From: DATJKD01 sp963728295
GTDB taxonomy: Bacteria; Pseudomonadota; Gammaproteobacteria; Steroidobacterales; Steroidobacteraceae
DNA: 64,000 bases
Reading direction: 5' to 3'
Assembly (NCBI GenBank): GCA_963728295.1
Contig: CAVSKB010000012.1
Span: forward strand, 1 to 64,000
The position numbers and the translations under genes are program-made. Shown here piece after piece: positions 9,726 through 20,387 of this stretch. A model generated the notes under the pieces. That model was given only the letters and a program-made list of their open reading frames with translations. It was not told the origin of the DNA and did no database searches. How positions within the stretch are numbered: position 1 is the first letter of the stretch; each line of letters begins with the position of its first letter.

Positions 9726-9814
9726 TTCGATGCGAGACCGGCGGAGATAGGAGAGCGACAGGGCCCATTATAGTTCGCGTGCCTGGCTGCCTCGAACTCG
9801 AGGCCGTGCCATGG

Positions 9815-10792
9815 TCAGCGGTCGATTACGGCCATGTTTCCTTCGTCATGGCGCTCGCCGGCGGCCGGCGCGAGGCCGCTAAGTCGCGCGATCTGCCTTG
9901 GGTTCAGCTCGAGGCGATCGGCTGCGGTGTTCTCCTCGACGCGTGCCACCCGCTTGGTGCCAGGAATTGGAGCGATGTCGTTACCTTGCGCGAGCAGCCA
10001 GGCCAGGGCCACCTGGGCTGGTGTCGCACCCGCCTCGGCGGCAACCGCCTTCACCTCATCGACAATGCGCAGGTTGAGCCGGAAGTTCTCGCCAGTGAAA
10101 CGCGGGTTGGTCTTGCGCCAGTCGTCGTCGGAGAGCTGCTCGGGCGAGCGAATCTCGCCGGTCAGGAAGCCATGACCGAGCGGTGAATACGGAACGAAGC
10201 CGATCCCGAGCTCGCGCAGCAACGGCAGGAGTTCGGGCTCCGGGTCACGCGTCCACAGCGAGTACTCGGTCTGCAGTGCAGCGATCGGATGCACTGCATG
10301 GGCGCGGCGGATCGTGGTGGGGCCAGCCTCGGACAGGCCGAGGTAGCGGACCTTGCCCTCGGCGACCAGTCCGGCCAATGTGCCGACCGTGTCCTCGATG
10401 GGCGTGTTCGGATCGACCCGGTGCTGGTAGTACAAGTCGATGTGGTCGGTGCCGAGCCGCTTCAGTGACCCCTCGACTGCGGTGCGGATGTTGGCCGGAC
10501 TACTGTCGAGGACGCCGGGGCCGCCACCGGCGTGCGAGACAATGCCGAACTTTGTCGCCAGCACCACCTGGTCGCGCCGGCCTTTGATGGCCCGACCTAC
10601 CAACTCCTCGTTGGCGTACGGGCCATAGATCTCCGCGGTGTCGATGTGGGTGACGCCAAGATCGAGCGTGCGGTGGATGGTGCGGATGGATTCGGCGTCG
10701 CTTCCCGCGCCGATGTTGTAGTAACCGGACATCGACATGGCGCCGAGTCCTATGCGGGACACGTCGAGGCCGCCGATCGAGATGTGCTTCAT
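9815..10792 (-). CDS. aldo/keto reductase
   Basis: A 325-aa NADPH-dependent reductase of the aldo/keto reductase superfamily, a TIM barrel that reduces aldehydes and ketones. The catalytic tetrad is visible: Asp in THIDTAEIYG, Tyr in the same motif, Lys in LATKFGIV and His in LYYQHRVDP. The NADP-binding segment near the end (IAPIPGTKRVARVEENTAA) is typical of the AKR13/YajO-like group. It sits just downstream of the amine-oxidase-like gene on the same strand, and the two may be co-transcribed. Confidence 0.9.
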   Translation of the reverse strand: MKHISIGGLDVSRIGLGAMSMSGYYNIGAGSDAESIRTIHRTLDLGVTHIDTAEIYGPYANEELVGRAIKGRRDQVVLATKFGIVSHAGGGPGVLDSSPANIRTAVEGSLKRLGTDHIDLYYQHRVDPNTPIEDTVGTLAGLVAEGKVRYLGLSEAGPTTIRRAHAVHPIAALQTEYSLWTRDPEPELLPLLRELGIGFVPYSPLGHGFLTGEIRSPEQLSDDDWRKTNPRFTGENFRLNLRIVDEVKAVAAEAGATPAQVALAWLLAQGNDIAPIPGTKRVARVEENTAADRLELNPRQIARLSGLAPAAGERHDEGNMAVIDR

Positions 10793-10868
10793 GGTGTTTC
10801 AGTGGGTTGGTTGGTTACGAGAGCCCTTCCCAGTTCAACCTGGCGTCCTGTGATCTGCACGTCCACAT

Positions 10869-12807
10869 CTAGAGCGTTGAATTCAAGGAAAGTGTTTCGG
10901 TTGGCACAGAATTCAGGTTGCGCAGCTCGTTGACCGCCCGCCATGCCTGGTCGATCGCGGCGTGCGTGTAGGCGTCCGCGCCGGCGTCGGAGTTGGCGAT
11001 GGCGATATTGCCGAAGCGCTGACGGCCGACGACTTCCGGACGCGGCTCCACGTTCCAAGCCGTGTCCTCCAGGTCGAGGTGGTCGCGCGCATAGCCGTGC
11101 GGCCAGCGGTTCACGGTGATGGCGAGGATGTCGCGCGCGGCATCGAAGCCGCCGGCGCCCAGCAGTGCCGTTCAACACCCTGCGCACCTCGCGCTCGAAG
11201 TCCTCGAATTTCATCTCGAGCATTCGCGCCCGCGCGACCCGGTGCTGGTCTGCGACACTCAACCCCTCGGGGTGCTCCGCGATGAAGCCGACGAAGGCTT
11301 GCATCACGCAGGGATCCTCGGGCCGCCATGCGGGGCGGTAGTCGCCGACATTGATGCCGGTCACCAGGAAAATGTCCTGCAGGAAGCTCCCCGGTAGCTG
11401 CTGCACCCTTGATCCCGAGCTTCTGCAGCGCATGGCCGTTGCGCTAACAGCGTATTGACCACCAGCATCGGCCGCTTCACGCACTGCGCGAGCGCCGCCT
11501 TCTGAGCGGACGGAAGATCCGGCACGAGGTAAGGCACGATCGCGTTGTAGCAGGCGAGCACGGCTTGTCTCGCACCGAAGCGCAGCAGCCGCCCGTCGTT
11601 CACGTAGTCTACGGTGACGCCCGCGCCGTTCGCGGCATTGGCGACGCGAACTGCCGTGGAGTTGAGCCGCAGCCGCACCGTGGACCCGGGCCGGTCGAGC
11701 GCGGCGTAGTCGAGCCGCGCGGTCACGATGCCGAACGGATCCGCATCGGCCGCCATTCCCGGGAAGGTCCCCGGGATCAGCGAGCGCACGAGCAGCCGCG
11801 CGATCGAGCTGTTGCCGTCCGGGAACATCGCCGCCGGGCTGTCGCGTTCCATGGTGTCCGGCCATGTCCGGGCCGCCCAGCACATGCGCGCCGGGCAGTC
11901 CCGATTGCAGGCACTCCGCGACCGAGAGGCTCTCGGCCGGCAGGCCCCAGAAGCCCGACGGCGCGCTGCTGAAGATCTGCGTTGCCGCCTCCGGCAGGTC
12001 GAAGTGCTCGCGGAGGAAGTCGATGTAGCTGGTGCGGTGCAGGTACCTCTCCCGTTCCGCCGGCGACAATTCCGAGAGCACGTTGCCGCTCGCGAGCAGG
12101 AAGGCCTTGAGCTTCGTGCGTGCGGCCTCCGGGAGCGGAAACGCGTCGACGTGCGTGGCAAGCTCCTCCGGCTCCAGGCCCTCCAGCGTCACGCCGCGCA
12201 GCAGCACATCGCGGCCGTAGCGTGCCTGGTCGAACAGGAGCGCCGGCTTCAGGCTGCCGTGCATCCCCAACCAGTTGAAATCGAAGCCCTCGAGCAGCCG
12301 CGGGATGTCGATGCCGAGATCGCGCAGGAGCCCGTTCGCCACGTCGCTGTACAACCGGTATTCCATGTTCACGGTACCGCCCCAGGCAAGGCGCATCGGC
12401 CCGCCCTGGTGGAACTCGTTGCGCTTGGCGTGACCGCCGAAGTCGTCGTGGTTGTCGAGGATGAGGATCCGCGATTGCGCGCCGTGCAGCTTGCGATGGA
12501 AGTACGCCGCCGCGAGTCCGCTGATCCCGCCGCCGACGACGACCAGGTCGTACCGCTCCTCGAGCGCAAGCGGGTTCTCGAAGCGCTTGCCCTCGCGCGC
12601 CAGCGCGTGCGCGACCTCGAAGGAGCCCGGGTGCGACCCGCGCAGCCCCGTGAGCGTGGGCGGGTAGTAGAGCTCGCTGCCGGCCTGCGGCATCGCTAGT
12701 CCCGGCAGCGGCAGGGTCATGCCGAGCGCCGTGATGCCGACGTCGTGGATGAAATCGCGCCGCGTGATCGCGCGCGACATGCCGAGCTCGCGGTCGGTCT
12801 GAGTCAT
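10869..12807 (-). CDS. Tat-exported FAD-dependent amine-oxidase-like protein (four frameshifts)
   Basis: A protein of about 645 aa with a twin-arginine signal (ITRRDFIHDVGITALGMTLPL) minus its last residue in the cleaved form, so probably periplasmic and exported folded with FAD. The dinucleotide fold is LVVVGGGISGLAAAYFHRK, followed by LDNHDDFGGHAKRNEF. The C-terminal FAD helix is in ADAYTHAAIDQAWRAVNEL. Frame changes near 11862, 11440, 11408 and 11168 must be bridged. Each gives back family-like sequence (MERDSPAAMFPDG, HALQKLGIKG, LPGSFLQDIFLVTG, GAGGFDAARDILAITV). The stop at 10869 follows the frame carrying the terminal FAD motif. The substrate is unknown. Confidence 0.75.
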
Positions 12808-12936
12808 GGTGCGTCTCTAGACGTTCATGCGTATTTTGAACAATCGCGCCTGGCGGCGCGAGATCTCCACTTCGGGGCCGCGTCAACCACTAGTGTCGCG
12901 GCAGGTAAACTCCATACAGTCTGTGGAGCGGCGCCT

Positions 12937-13264
12937 ATGAAACTCAATATTCTGCTCACCATCGCTGCGATCTACATGGCCCTCGTAGGCCTCTGGTTGA
13001 TCCTCGCGCCGCAGGCCTTTGGAGTAGGAGCGGTACCCGCCGACGCCTCCCCCGCGCTGATCGCCTATCTGCGGTTTGGGGCAGCCCTCTCCTGGGATTG
13101 CCGTCCTGAACTGGAAGACCCGCAACGCGGAGCCATCCTCGGCGCGGGACGCCGTGGTCCTCGGCAACATCGTCGGATTTGCTGCCATAGCGGCCCTGGA
13201 CCTGTGGGGCTCGTTCGCGGGCACGCGCGCCTCTAACCGGTATCGGGCGACACGCTACGATTAG
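12937..13264 (+). CDS. small integral membrane protein (frameshifted)
   Basis: About 108 aa with three or four hydrophobic segments (LLTIAAIYMALVGLWLILA, ASPALIAYLRFGAA, VLGNIVGFAAIAALDLWGSF). A frame change near 13088 joins the N-terminal part to IAVLNWKTRNAEPSSARDAV. The layout resembles small DUF4345-like membrane proteins of unknown function. It ends 4 bp before the ornithine cyclodeaminase start, which suggests co-transcription. Confidence 0.6.
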
Positions 13265-13268
13265 GGTC

Positions 13269-14232
13269 ATGTCACTGGAAGTCATCGACGCGCAGCGGGT
13301 CAAGGCCTTGCTGCCGATGCAGGAATGCATCGATGTGATGGCGCAGGCTATGGCCGCGGCATCGAATGGGGACGTGACGATGCCGCGGCGTACATTCGTG
13401 CCGGTTGACGGTCAGGGCAGCGTTTTCGCCCTGATGCCGGCAGTGGCCAGCACGCTGGATGGTTACGGCGCCAAGCTCTTGAGCCTTACGCCGACTAACG
13501 CCGCACAAGGGCTCCCGATCATCCGAGGGGAGTTCTTGCTGTTCGAAAGGCGGACCGGCGCGCCGGTGGCCGTAATGGACGCCGCATCCCTTACTGCCAT
13601 TCGAACGGCGGCTGCATCCGGCCTCGCGACGCGCTTGCTGGCGCGTCCCGATGCGCGAAGCTGCGGGATCTTCGGCACGGGCGTGCAGGCGGAGACGCAT
13701 CTGGAAGCCATGTGTGCCGTGCGCCTCAGTCGATAGGATCCATGTCTGGGGGCGCAACTTCGATAAGGCCGCGGCCTGGGCCGAGCGGCAGGCAGAGTTG
13801 ACGGGACGTCGTATTACGGCGAGCCAGGATCCCGCCGAGGTCGCTGCCTGCGACCTCATCTGCACCGTCACCGCCGCCAGGGAGCCGATCCTCCAAGGCG
13901 CCTGGGTGCGGCCCGGCACCCACGTCAACCTGGTGGGGTCGCACACGCTCACGACGAGAGAAGCGGACAGCGCGTTGATTGCCAGATCGAAAATCTATGT
14001 CGACCTCATGGAATCGATGCGCAACGAAGCTGGTGACGTGATGATCCCGATTGAGGAGGGTGCCGTTCGGCTCGATCACATCCGTGGCGAAATAGGGCGT
14101 GTCGTGACCGGTGAACTGGCGGGGCGCGCGGGGTCCGAGGAGATCACGCTCTACAAGTCACTGGGGATTGCCGCGCAAGATCTTTACGCTGCCTGGCACG
14201 TATATCGGAAGACGCAGGCGCGCGGCGGCTGA
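13269..14232 (+). CDS. ornithine cyclodeaminase/mu-crystallin family protein (frameshifted)
   Basis: About 320 aa. The family comprises NAD(P)-dependent enzymes that act on amino or imino acids, such as ornithine cyclodeaminase, alanine dehydrogenase and ketimine reductase. Visible marks are the N-terminal dimerisation part (LLPMQECIDVMAQAM), the substrate-binding segment (GYGAKLLSLTPTN), AVMDAASLTAIRTAA, the Rossmann loop (CGIFGTGVQAETH) and NLVGSHTL. A frame change near 13725 falls between the cofactor loop and VDRIHVWGRNFDKAAAWA. It probably shares a transcript with the membrane protein before it. The substrate cannot be assigned. Confidence 0.85.
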
Positions 14233-14333
14233 GTGGCTTGTTTGGGTGCTGGCCTTTTTCTGACCTACACAACAGGCGCACTGACTTGTTCGCTGGCTAA
14301 GCTAGTGATCGGCACCCCTATCAGCCCACTCGG

Positions 14334-15600
14334 ATGAACACGATCGTCGTCGGCGGTGGCCTCCTCGGTCTCTCGACCGCGTATCACCTGCTGCAGCGCG
14401 GTGTCCGCGTGACGGTCGTGGACGCCGCGTCCCATTCGGCCGCGGGCGCCAGCCGCGCAAACGGTGGGCTGCTGACACCCAGCATGTCGGACCCGTGGAA
14501 CGCGCCGGGTGTGGCGCTGCACCTTTTGCGCTGGATCGGGCGCGCTGATGCGCCGCTCCTGCTGCGTCGTCAGGCGCTGCGCGGCGGATCGCTGCGCTGG
14601 ATGTATCGCTTCCTGCGCGCGTCGGCGCCTGAGCGTTATCGGGTGAACACCCTTAAGAACCTGCGCCTCGCGCAGTACTCGATGACTGACACTGCGCGAA
14701 TTGCGAGCGGCGACCGGAATCGATTACGGCGACGTGCGGTATGGCACCGCCAAACTGTTCCGGGATCCGCGCGCCTTCGCGCTCGCGGAAAGGGCCAGCG
14801 AGATGCTGGTCGCCAACGGGGTCACCGTTCGGGTGCTGGACAGGGCGGCGACAGTCGACCTCGAGCCGGCGCTCGAACCGATCGGACGGAACATCGCTGG
14901 AGCGCTGCACTTTCCCGACGATGAGATCGGCGATGCACGCCGATTCTGCGAGGCCCTGGCGACCGAGCTGGGCAGGCGAGGGTGCAACCTGCGCTTCGGC
15001 GTCGCGCTCGAGCGCTGGAAGCACGCGCGCGGCCGGTTGAGCGGCATCGAGACGAGCGAGGGCTTCCTCGAGGCGGATAACATCGTGCTGGCCGCCGGCG
15101 TCCACTCCGCGCCGCTCGCGCGATCGCTCGGAATCGACATCCCGGTGGCGCCCGCCAAGGGCTATTCGATCAGCGTTCCACTCGAACAGTGGGCGCCGCA
15201 GCCGAAGCTGGGCGTCATCGATGACGAGCTGCACGCGGCAGCCACGCCACTGGGCGAGGTGCTGCGCGTGGCAGGCACTGCCGAGTTCGCTGGATTCGAC
15301 GCTTCAATCCGCCCCGAGCGGGTCGAGAATCTGCGCCGCCTGGTCGAAGCCGTGTATCCACAGGCCACGTCGGTGGTGCGAAGCACCGACGTGCAGGCAT
15401 GGGCAGGATTGCGGCCCATGTCTTCGGACGGTGTGCCGATTCTCGGTCGCACGCGTGTCGAAAACCTGTTCGTGAACACCGGTCATGGGCATCTCGGCTG
15501 GACAATGGCCGCCGGATCCGGGCGCATCGTGGCCGACCTGATCAGCCGCGGCTCATCGGACCTGGATGCCGCCGACTATGCGCTCGCGCGGTTCGGGTGA
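14334..15600 (+). CDS. FAD-dependent oxidoreductase, D-amino-acid dehydrogenase-like (DAO family, frameshifted)
   Basis: About 422 aa of the DAO superfamily, closest in layout to the D-amino acid dehydrogenase DadA. The FAD fold starts at once (TIVVGGGLLGLSTAYHLL), followed by GASRANGGLLTPSMSDPW. The C-terminal motif is AWAGLRPMSSDGVPILG, with NTGHGHLGWTMAAGSG for the flavin. One frame change near 14710 breaks it in two. Together with the ornithine cyclodeaminase 100 bp upstream, it suggests amino-acid or imino-acid turnover. Such enzymes usually feed electrons to the respiratory chain at the inner membrane. Confidence 0.85.
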
Positions 15601-15631
15601 ACGGTTTCGCTATATACAGGGAGCATCGAGA

Positions 15632-17738
15632 ATGCTGACCAGGTTCGCAGGCGTCGTTGCAGCAACGGCTGCGCTATGTGCGTTCACCGCCGTAGCCGAC
15701 GGGCCAGACGACCCCTACGTGTGGCTCGAAGAGATCGACGGCCCCAAGGCGCTCGAATGGGCGCGCATGGAAAACGCGCGATCCCTCGGAATGCTGGAAA
15801 AGGATCCGCGCTTCGCTACGCTGCGGGAAGAGGCGCGTACGATCCTGACGTCACCGTCGCGGCTTCCACTCGGCGAGATACACCGCGGGGCGATCTACAA
15901 CTTCTGGCAGGACGAAACTCACCTCCGCGGCGTCTGGCGCCGCGCGAGCGCTGACAGCTATCGGAACGGCAAGCCCGAGTGGGAAACGCTGGTCGACTTC
16001 GATCAGCTTGCCAGGGACGAGAATGAGAACTGGGTCGCCGGTGGGATCGTCTGTCTCGAACCGGAGCATCGGCACTGCATGGTCGAGCTGTCGCGCGGAG
16101 GCGGCGACACTTCGACGTGGCGTGAATTCGACACGACGACACGCCGCTTCGTAACCGCAGGGTTCGCGCTGCCTGAAGCCAAGTCCAACCTCGACTGGTT
16201 CGACGAGGACACGTTGGTGGTCGGCACGGACTGGGGCGCGCATTCACTGACGACCTCCGGATATGCGCGCACCGTGAAGGTGTGGCGGCGTGGCACGCCG
16301 CTCTCCGATGCAAGGACATTGTTCGACGGCGAGACGACGGATGTCGCGGTGCGGCCGTTCATCGACCATGAAGCGGGCACTCCGCAGCCGTTCATCGTGC
16401 GTGGCGTCTCCTTCTTTGAATCCGAGCACTATTACGCGCCCGGCCTCGGCACGCCCGCGAAGTTGCCATTGCCACGAAACGCGGACATCAAGGGAGTGCT
16501 CGACGGACGAGCGATCGTGACGCTTCGCGAGCCCTGGCACTACGGCGGTCGCGTCTATCCGAACGGCGCCATCGTCGCCTATGCTCTTCGAGGCGGCGCG
16601 GCGGAACTCGTGTTCGCACCGCGCGACACGCAGTCGGTCGAGGCCGTGGGCATCGGCGAAACCGGGCTCGTCGTGCAATACCTGGATAACGTTTCCGGGC
16701 GGGCCGCGCGTATCACGCGCAGCGGCGAGGGCCGCTGGCTGTTGCAGGATATCGCTTTGCCCGAGAACGGCGTCGTCAAGCTCGTCTCGGCGGGCGGTGG
16801 CACGGATGCGGCGTTGCTCAGCTTCGAAAGTCTCACGATGCCGCCGACGTTACGTTACGTCACGGCATCGAACGACGTCGAAAACGTGTTCGCCGTACCT
16901 GCCGGCCTACGACGCGTCCGACGTCCTGGTCCAGCAGCGCTTCGCCACCTCGCGTGACGGCACACGCATTCCCTATTTCGTGATGGGCAAGAAGGCGGTG
17001 CTCGCGCGAGGCAATGCGCCGACCGTTCAGTACGCGTACGGCGGCTTCCTGTCGGCCACGTTGCCGGTCTACTACGAGGACCCGTCGCGTCCGCAGCACG
17101 GCGCGCTTGCCGGCAAACTCTGGGTTTCGCGTGGCGGCGTGCTGGTGCTCTGCAACATTCGCGGCGGATCGGAATACGGTCCGCGCTGGCATCAGGCGGG
17201 CCTGCGTGAGAACCGACAGAAAGTGTTCGACGACTTCATCACCATCTCCGAGGACCTCATTCGCACTGGCGTCACCTCGCGCGGCAAGCTCGGTGCCATT
17301 GGACGCTCGAACGGCGGGTTGTTGATGGGCGTCGTCGTGAATCAGCGGCCCGACCTCTACGGTGCGGTCGTCAACGGTGTGCCGCTCTTCGATATGAAGC
17401 GCTACACGAAGCTCGGCGCGGGCGCGTCATGGGTCGCCGAGTATGGCGACCCGGATACGGCGGACTGGAACTACATGTCGAAGTGGTCGCCATATCAGAA
17501 CCTGCGCGGGCGTGACGTGCGGTATCCACCCGTGTTCTTCTACACCTCGACCAAAGACGATCGGGTGCATCCGGCCCACGCGCGCAAAGCGGCAGCCAAA
17601 ATGCAGGCGCTCGGCCACGACTGCCTGTACTACGAAAACATGGAAGGCGGCCACGGCGGCACGTCGAACCAGGAGCAGCTGGCGTACCGGATCGCGCTCG
17701 AGTACACGTTCTTTGCGCGTCAGTTGATGGGGCCATGA
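15632..17738 (+). CDS. prolyl oligopeptidase family serine peptidase (S9A, frameshifted)
   Basis: About 702 aa with a signal peptide (TRFAGVVAATAALCAFTAVA), so probably periplasmic. It opens with the S9A leader (DPYVWLEEIDGPKALEWARM). A beta-propeller part fills the middle. The alpha/beta-hydrolase domain carries the catalytic Ser in GAIGRSNGGLLMG, Asp in STKDDRVHP and His in MEGGHGG. GVLVLCNIRGGSEYG is the family's conserved strand. A frame change near 16898 joins propeller and catalytic domain. It cleaves peptides after Pro or similar residues. It follows the DAO gene closely (31 bp). Confidence 0.9.
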
Positions 17739-17792
17739 GTGCGATTAGATCGGCCCGTTCCGGAATCAACTCGGCGCGTCGCCGTCCCCGCC

Positions 17793-18548
17793 TCAATACG
17801 GGTCGATCGGCACGTACTTCACGGGATAACCAGTCTGTTGATCCACTAGCGCGGTCCAAAAGCCGCGCGTGTGCTTGACCGGAAGCCAGCCGAAATCCTC
17901 GGCTGGCCGCTGTAGCTCACGCAAACTCTGCGCGATGATCTGTTCGAATTCGTGATTGCGCCGCCGCAGCTGGGACAAAGGCTTTAGTTGCTGCTTGATC
18001 GGTTCGATCTGCGATTCGTAGTCCACAAAAAACTTTGGCCGCACTCCTACGTCGCGTCCCTCTACCGCCGCCCAAAGCGCGTCGTTCTTGTCTTCGGGTT
18101 TTACAAATGTTGCAACCAGAACGGGGCCACGTATTGAAGGGGATGCGTATTTCGAACCCTTGGCCTCGAGTAAATCTTTCTCCGCGATTTCTCCCGCAGC
18201 AATAACCTCGAGGCGATCCTTCACGAAGGCGACGTAAGCCGGTCGAGCTTGCGATACCGCATACACGCCATACACGAATGCCACGACCTGAACTGCACCG
18301 ACGACCGTGTAGTCGAACACCAACGCGAGCCGCGACTTGCGACTGTTGTAAATGATCAGGGAGATGAGCGGGCCGAGGGCCAAATCGCACCCCGTAATCA
18401 ACAAGAACAGCTTCAGGCCGCCGACCATCGTCCCGAAGGGCGGGGGGTACCAGACCAGAAAAATGAGCGCGGCGGCGAGCAGCGCCACGATGAGCGTTGC
18501 CGTGAAATGAATGCCGAAAGCGCGGAATTTTTCGCGCCAAAGAATCAT
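17793..18548 (-). CDS. TfpX/TfpZ-family type IV pilin accessory protein
   Basis: A 251-aa inner-membrane protein. GGAGG 6 nt upstream fixes the start at 18548. Four hydrophobic segments fill the first 120 residues, and the order of motifs matches TfpX/TfpZ: FRAFGIHF, LVWYPPPFG, LLITGCDLALGPLISLIIYN, FDYTVVGAVQVVAFVYGVY and QARPAYVAF. A soluble C-terminal part follows. Family members act as chaperones or accessory factors for a specific pilin and are normally encoded beside pilA. No pilin gene is in this window, so it is an orphan here. Confidence 0.85.
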   Translation of the reverse strand: MILWREKFRAFGIHFTATLIVALLAAALIFLVWYPPPFGTMVGGLKLFLLITGCDLALGPLISLIIYNSRKSRLALVFDYTVVGAVQVVAFVYGVYAVSQARPAYVAFVKDRLEVIAAGEIAEKDLLEAKGSKYASPSIRGPVLVATFVKPEDKNDALWAAVEGRDVGVRPKFFVDYESQIEPIKQQLKPLSQLRRRNHEFEQIIAQSLRELQRPAEDFGWLPVKHTRGFWTALVDQQTGYPVKYVPIDPY

Positions 18549-18743
18549 CGGATGCCTCCGTTTACGAACCGCCGAACCCGCAGGTAAACATTTGAGTTGC
18601 CGGGTAGATCGCAATTTTACTACCTCGCCATTCCCCACATTCACTGGACGCACGACAGACGCGAGCATGACGGCCGGCCCTCGGCGGAACTGGGAGCTGG
18701 CTGCCGGTAGGCGCATGCGGATCAGTTTCTATGCTGAGCGCAG

Positions 18744-19073
18744 CTACCAGATTGTGTAAATCATGAGAAAAGAGGCGCCCGTCATCGACGTCAGCGCCAA
18801 CAGAAAGAGCACGTCGATCCCCTTGATCATCCATGTGGGAATAGCGCCCTTGCTTGATCGCAGCGTCCAGAAGATGACGTAGGTGCAAAGCAGGAATGCC
18901 GTGGCGCACAGGGCGAACAAGTCGTCGACGAACGATACGGCGACCTCGGTCCTGTCGAAGGTGTTCATCAGCGCGACGACCGTCACGCACAGGCCGGCAA
19001 GATTTGCCGAATTGGATAGCAGGCCGAGCAACTCCTCACGGCCCCAATTGAAGTTGCGTCCGTTTTCACTCAT
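18744..19073 (-). CDS. small membrane protein, unknown function
   Basis: 109 aa with three clear membrane segments (LAGLCVTVVALMNTF, LFALCATAFLLCTYVIFW, LFLLALTSMTGASFLMIY) after a short soluble start (MSENGRNFNWGREE). I recognise no family. There is no strong ribosome site before the ATG at 19073. It lies 90 bp downstream of the small periplasmic protein gene on the same strand. Confidence 0.6.
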   Translation of the reverse strand: MSENGRNFNWGREELLGLLSNSANLAGLCVTVVALMNTFDRTEVAVSFVDDLFALCATAFLLCTYVIFWTLRSSKGAIPTWMIKGIDVLFLLALTSMTGASFLMIYTIW

Positions 19074-19162
19074 GGGGAGGGGACGCGAGCTTCCGTTTCT
19101 TCTAACGCTCCGGGGCCGGCCCGGTGGGCGGCCGGCCCCAATGCGGCCTCCTTCCGCGGCGG

Positions 19163-19438
19163 TCAGTAAGCCTTGGCGCTCAGCTCCTGCAAGGCCTCGT
19201 GCAGCTTCTTGGTGCCCTCGCTGGTCTTGCCCTCCTTGCACAGTTTCTCGCCCTGGGCGCGCATGTCCCTCGCCTTGGTGGTGGTGGCGGAGGTCGTCGC
19301 GTGGGCTGCGACTTGCTTGTCGAATTTCTGCTGCAACGCCATGCAGTCGTCGGGCTTGCTCGCCGTGGTGGCGCCGAAGGCAGCTGGCGCGAGGAACGCG
19401 GCGGCGGATGCAGCAAGGATCAGTTGGCGGATTTTCAT
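19163..19438 (-). CDS. small periplasmic protein, unknown function
   Basis: 91 aa. GGAGAGA lies upstream of the ATG at 19438, and the signal peptide is clear (LILAASAAAFLAPAAFGA). The mature part is Lys/Ala-rich and helical with two Cys (KPDDCMALQQKF, GEKLCKEG) that could form a disulfide. The pattern resembles small periplasmic proteins of the PsiF type, but the match is weak. It is divergent from the two-component pair, and the region between the two starts holds a dyad. Confidence 0.65.
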   Translation of the reverse strand: MKIRQLILAASAAAFLAPAAFGATTASKPDDCMALQQKFDKQVAAHATTSATTTKARDMRAQGEKLCKEGKTSEGTKKLHEALQELSAKAY

Positions 19439-19585
19439 GATGATCTCTCCGGTGTCTTTGGTTGAGGTACGTCCCGTTTCGAAAATCCGGCCCGTTGCCG
19501 GATGTGACACATGACACCACTGGTTTGTAAGCCCGATGTTTCGCCAACCCCTTGTTCTGTTGCGAAGTATTGCGCGGCACGCACC

Positions 19586-19602
19586 TGTAACATTGCGTTA
19601 CA
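19586..19602. promoter_or_regulatory. perfect dyad TGTAAC-N5-GTTACA, putative response-regulator operator
   Basis: TGTAAC, ATTGC and GTTACA form a perfect 6-5-6 inverted repeat in the divergent intergenic region, 71 bp before the response regulator start. It agrees with 10 of the 12 defined positions of the E. coli RstA box (TACATNTNGTTACA). Self-control by the OmpR-type regulator next door is the simplest reading. Confidence 0.45.
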
Positions 19603-19673
19603 CGATTGTCCTCTGCGCACGTTCCGCCGCTGGCAAGGTCTCACCCAAGCGACCGGATCGGTCCAGGCAGCCG

Positions 19674-20387
19674 ATGGAGAACACACCGCACATCCTCATC
19701 GTCGACGATGACAGCGAGATCCGTGATCTCCTGTCGCGGTTCTTGACGCGCAACGGCTATCGGGTCAGCGTCGCGCGTGAGGAGCGCGAGATGCGCAAGG
19801 TCCTGCAGGTCGCGAGCATCGACCTGATGGTCCTCGACGCGATGCTGCCGGGCAAGGACGGTTTCACGATCTGCCGTGAGATTCGCGCGACCGGAAATGT
19901 GCCGATCATCATGCTCACGGCAGTCGGCGACGAGACCGACCGTATCGTGGGTCTCGAGATGGGGGCGGACGACTACCTCGCGAAACCGTTCAATCCGCGC
20001 GAACTGCTCGCGCGGATGCGAGCGGTATTGCGCCGAGCGGCGCCCCAGGGCCATGGGTTGACGGCGTCCGGACCAGTGCGATTTGCTGGCTGGACACTCG
20101 ATGCCGACCGGCGGCGGCTTCTTTCACCGGAAGGTGCCCTCGTCACATTGTCGTCCGGCGAATTCGAACTGCTTCTCGCGTTCGTCGAGCACCCGCAGCG
20201 CACGCTGAGCCGCGACCAGCTGCTCGACCTGGCACGCGGCCGCGGCCCGGCACCGTTCGATCGCAGCATCGACGTACAAGTGAGCCGCTTGCGCCGCAAG
20301 ATCGAGGCGGACCCCAGCGCCCCGGAGATCATCGCCACCGTGCGCGGCGGAGGATACGTGTTCACCGCCCAGGTCGAGCGCGCATGA
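19674..20387 (+). CDS. OmpR-family response regulator
   Basis: A 237-aa two-component regulator. The receiver domain shows the acidic pocket (ILIVDDDSE), phospho-Asp in LMVLDAMLPGKDG, Thr in IIMLTAVGDE and Lys in DDYLAKPFNPRELLARM, closely following OmpR itself. The DNA-binding winged helix fills the last 100 residues (ALVTLSSGEFELLLAFVEHP, recognition helix in DRSIDVQVSRLRRKIE, wing in VRGGGYVFTA). The start at 19674 gives the usual MENTPHIL opening. It overlaps the sensor kinase gene by 4 bp (ATGA), so the two are translated together. Confidence 0.95.
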   Translation: MENTPHILIVDDDSEIRDLLSRFLTRNGYRVSVAREEREMRKVLQVASIDLMVLDAMLPGKDGFTICREIRATGNVPIIMLTAVGDETDRIVGLEMGADDYLAKPFNPRELLARMRAVLRRAAPQGHGLTASGPVRFAGWTLDADRRRLLSPEGALVTLSSGEFELLLAFVEHPQRTLSRDQLLDLARGRGPAPFDRSIDVQVSRLRRKIEADPSAPEIIATVRGGGYVFTAQVERA

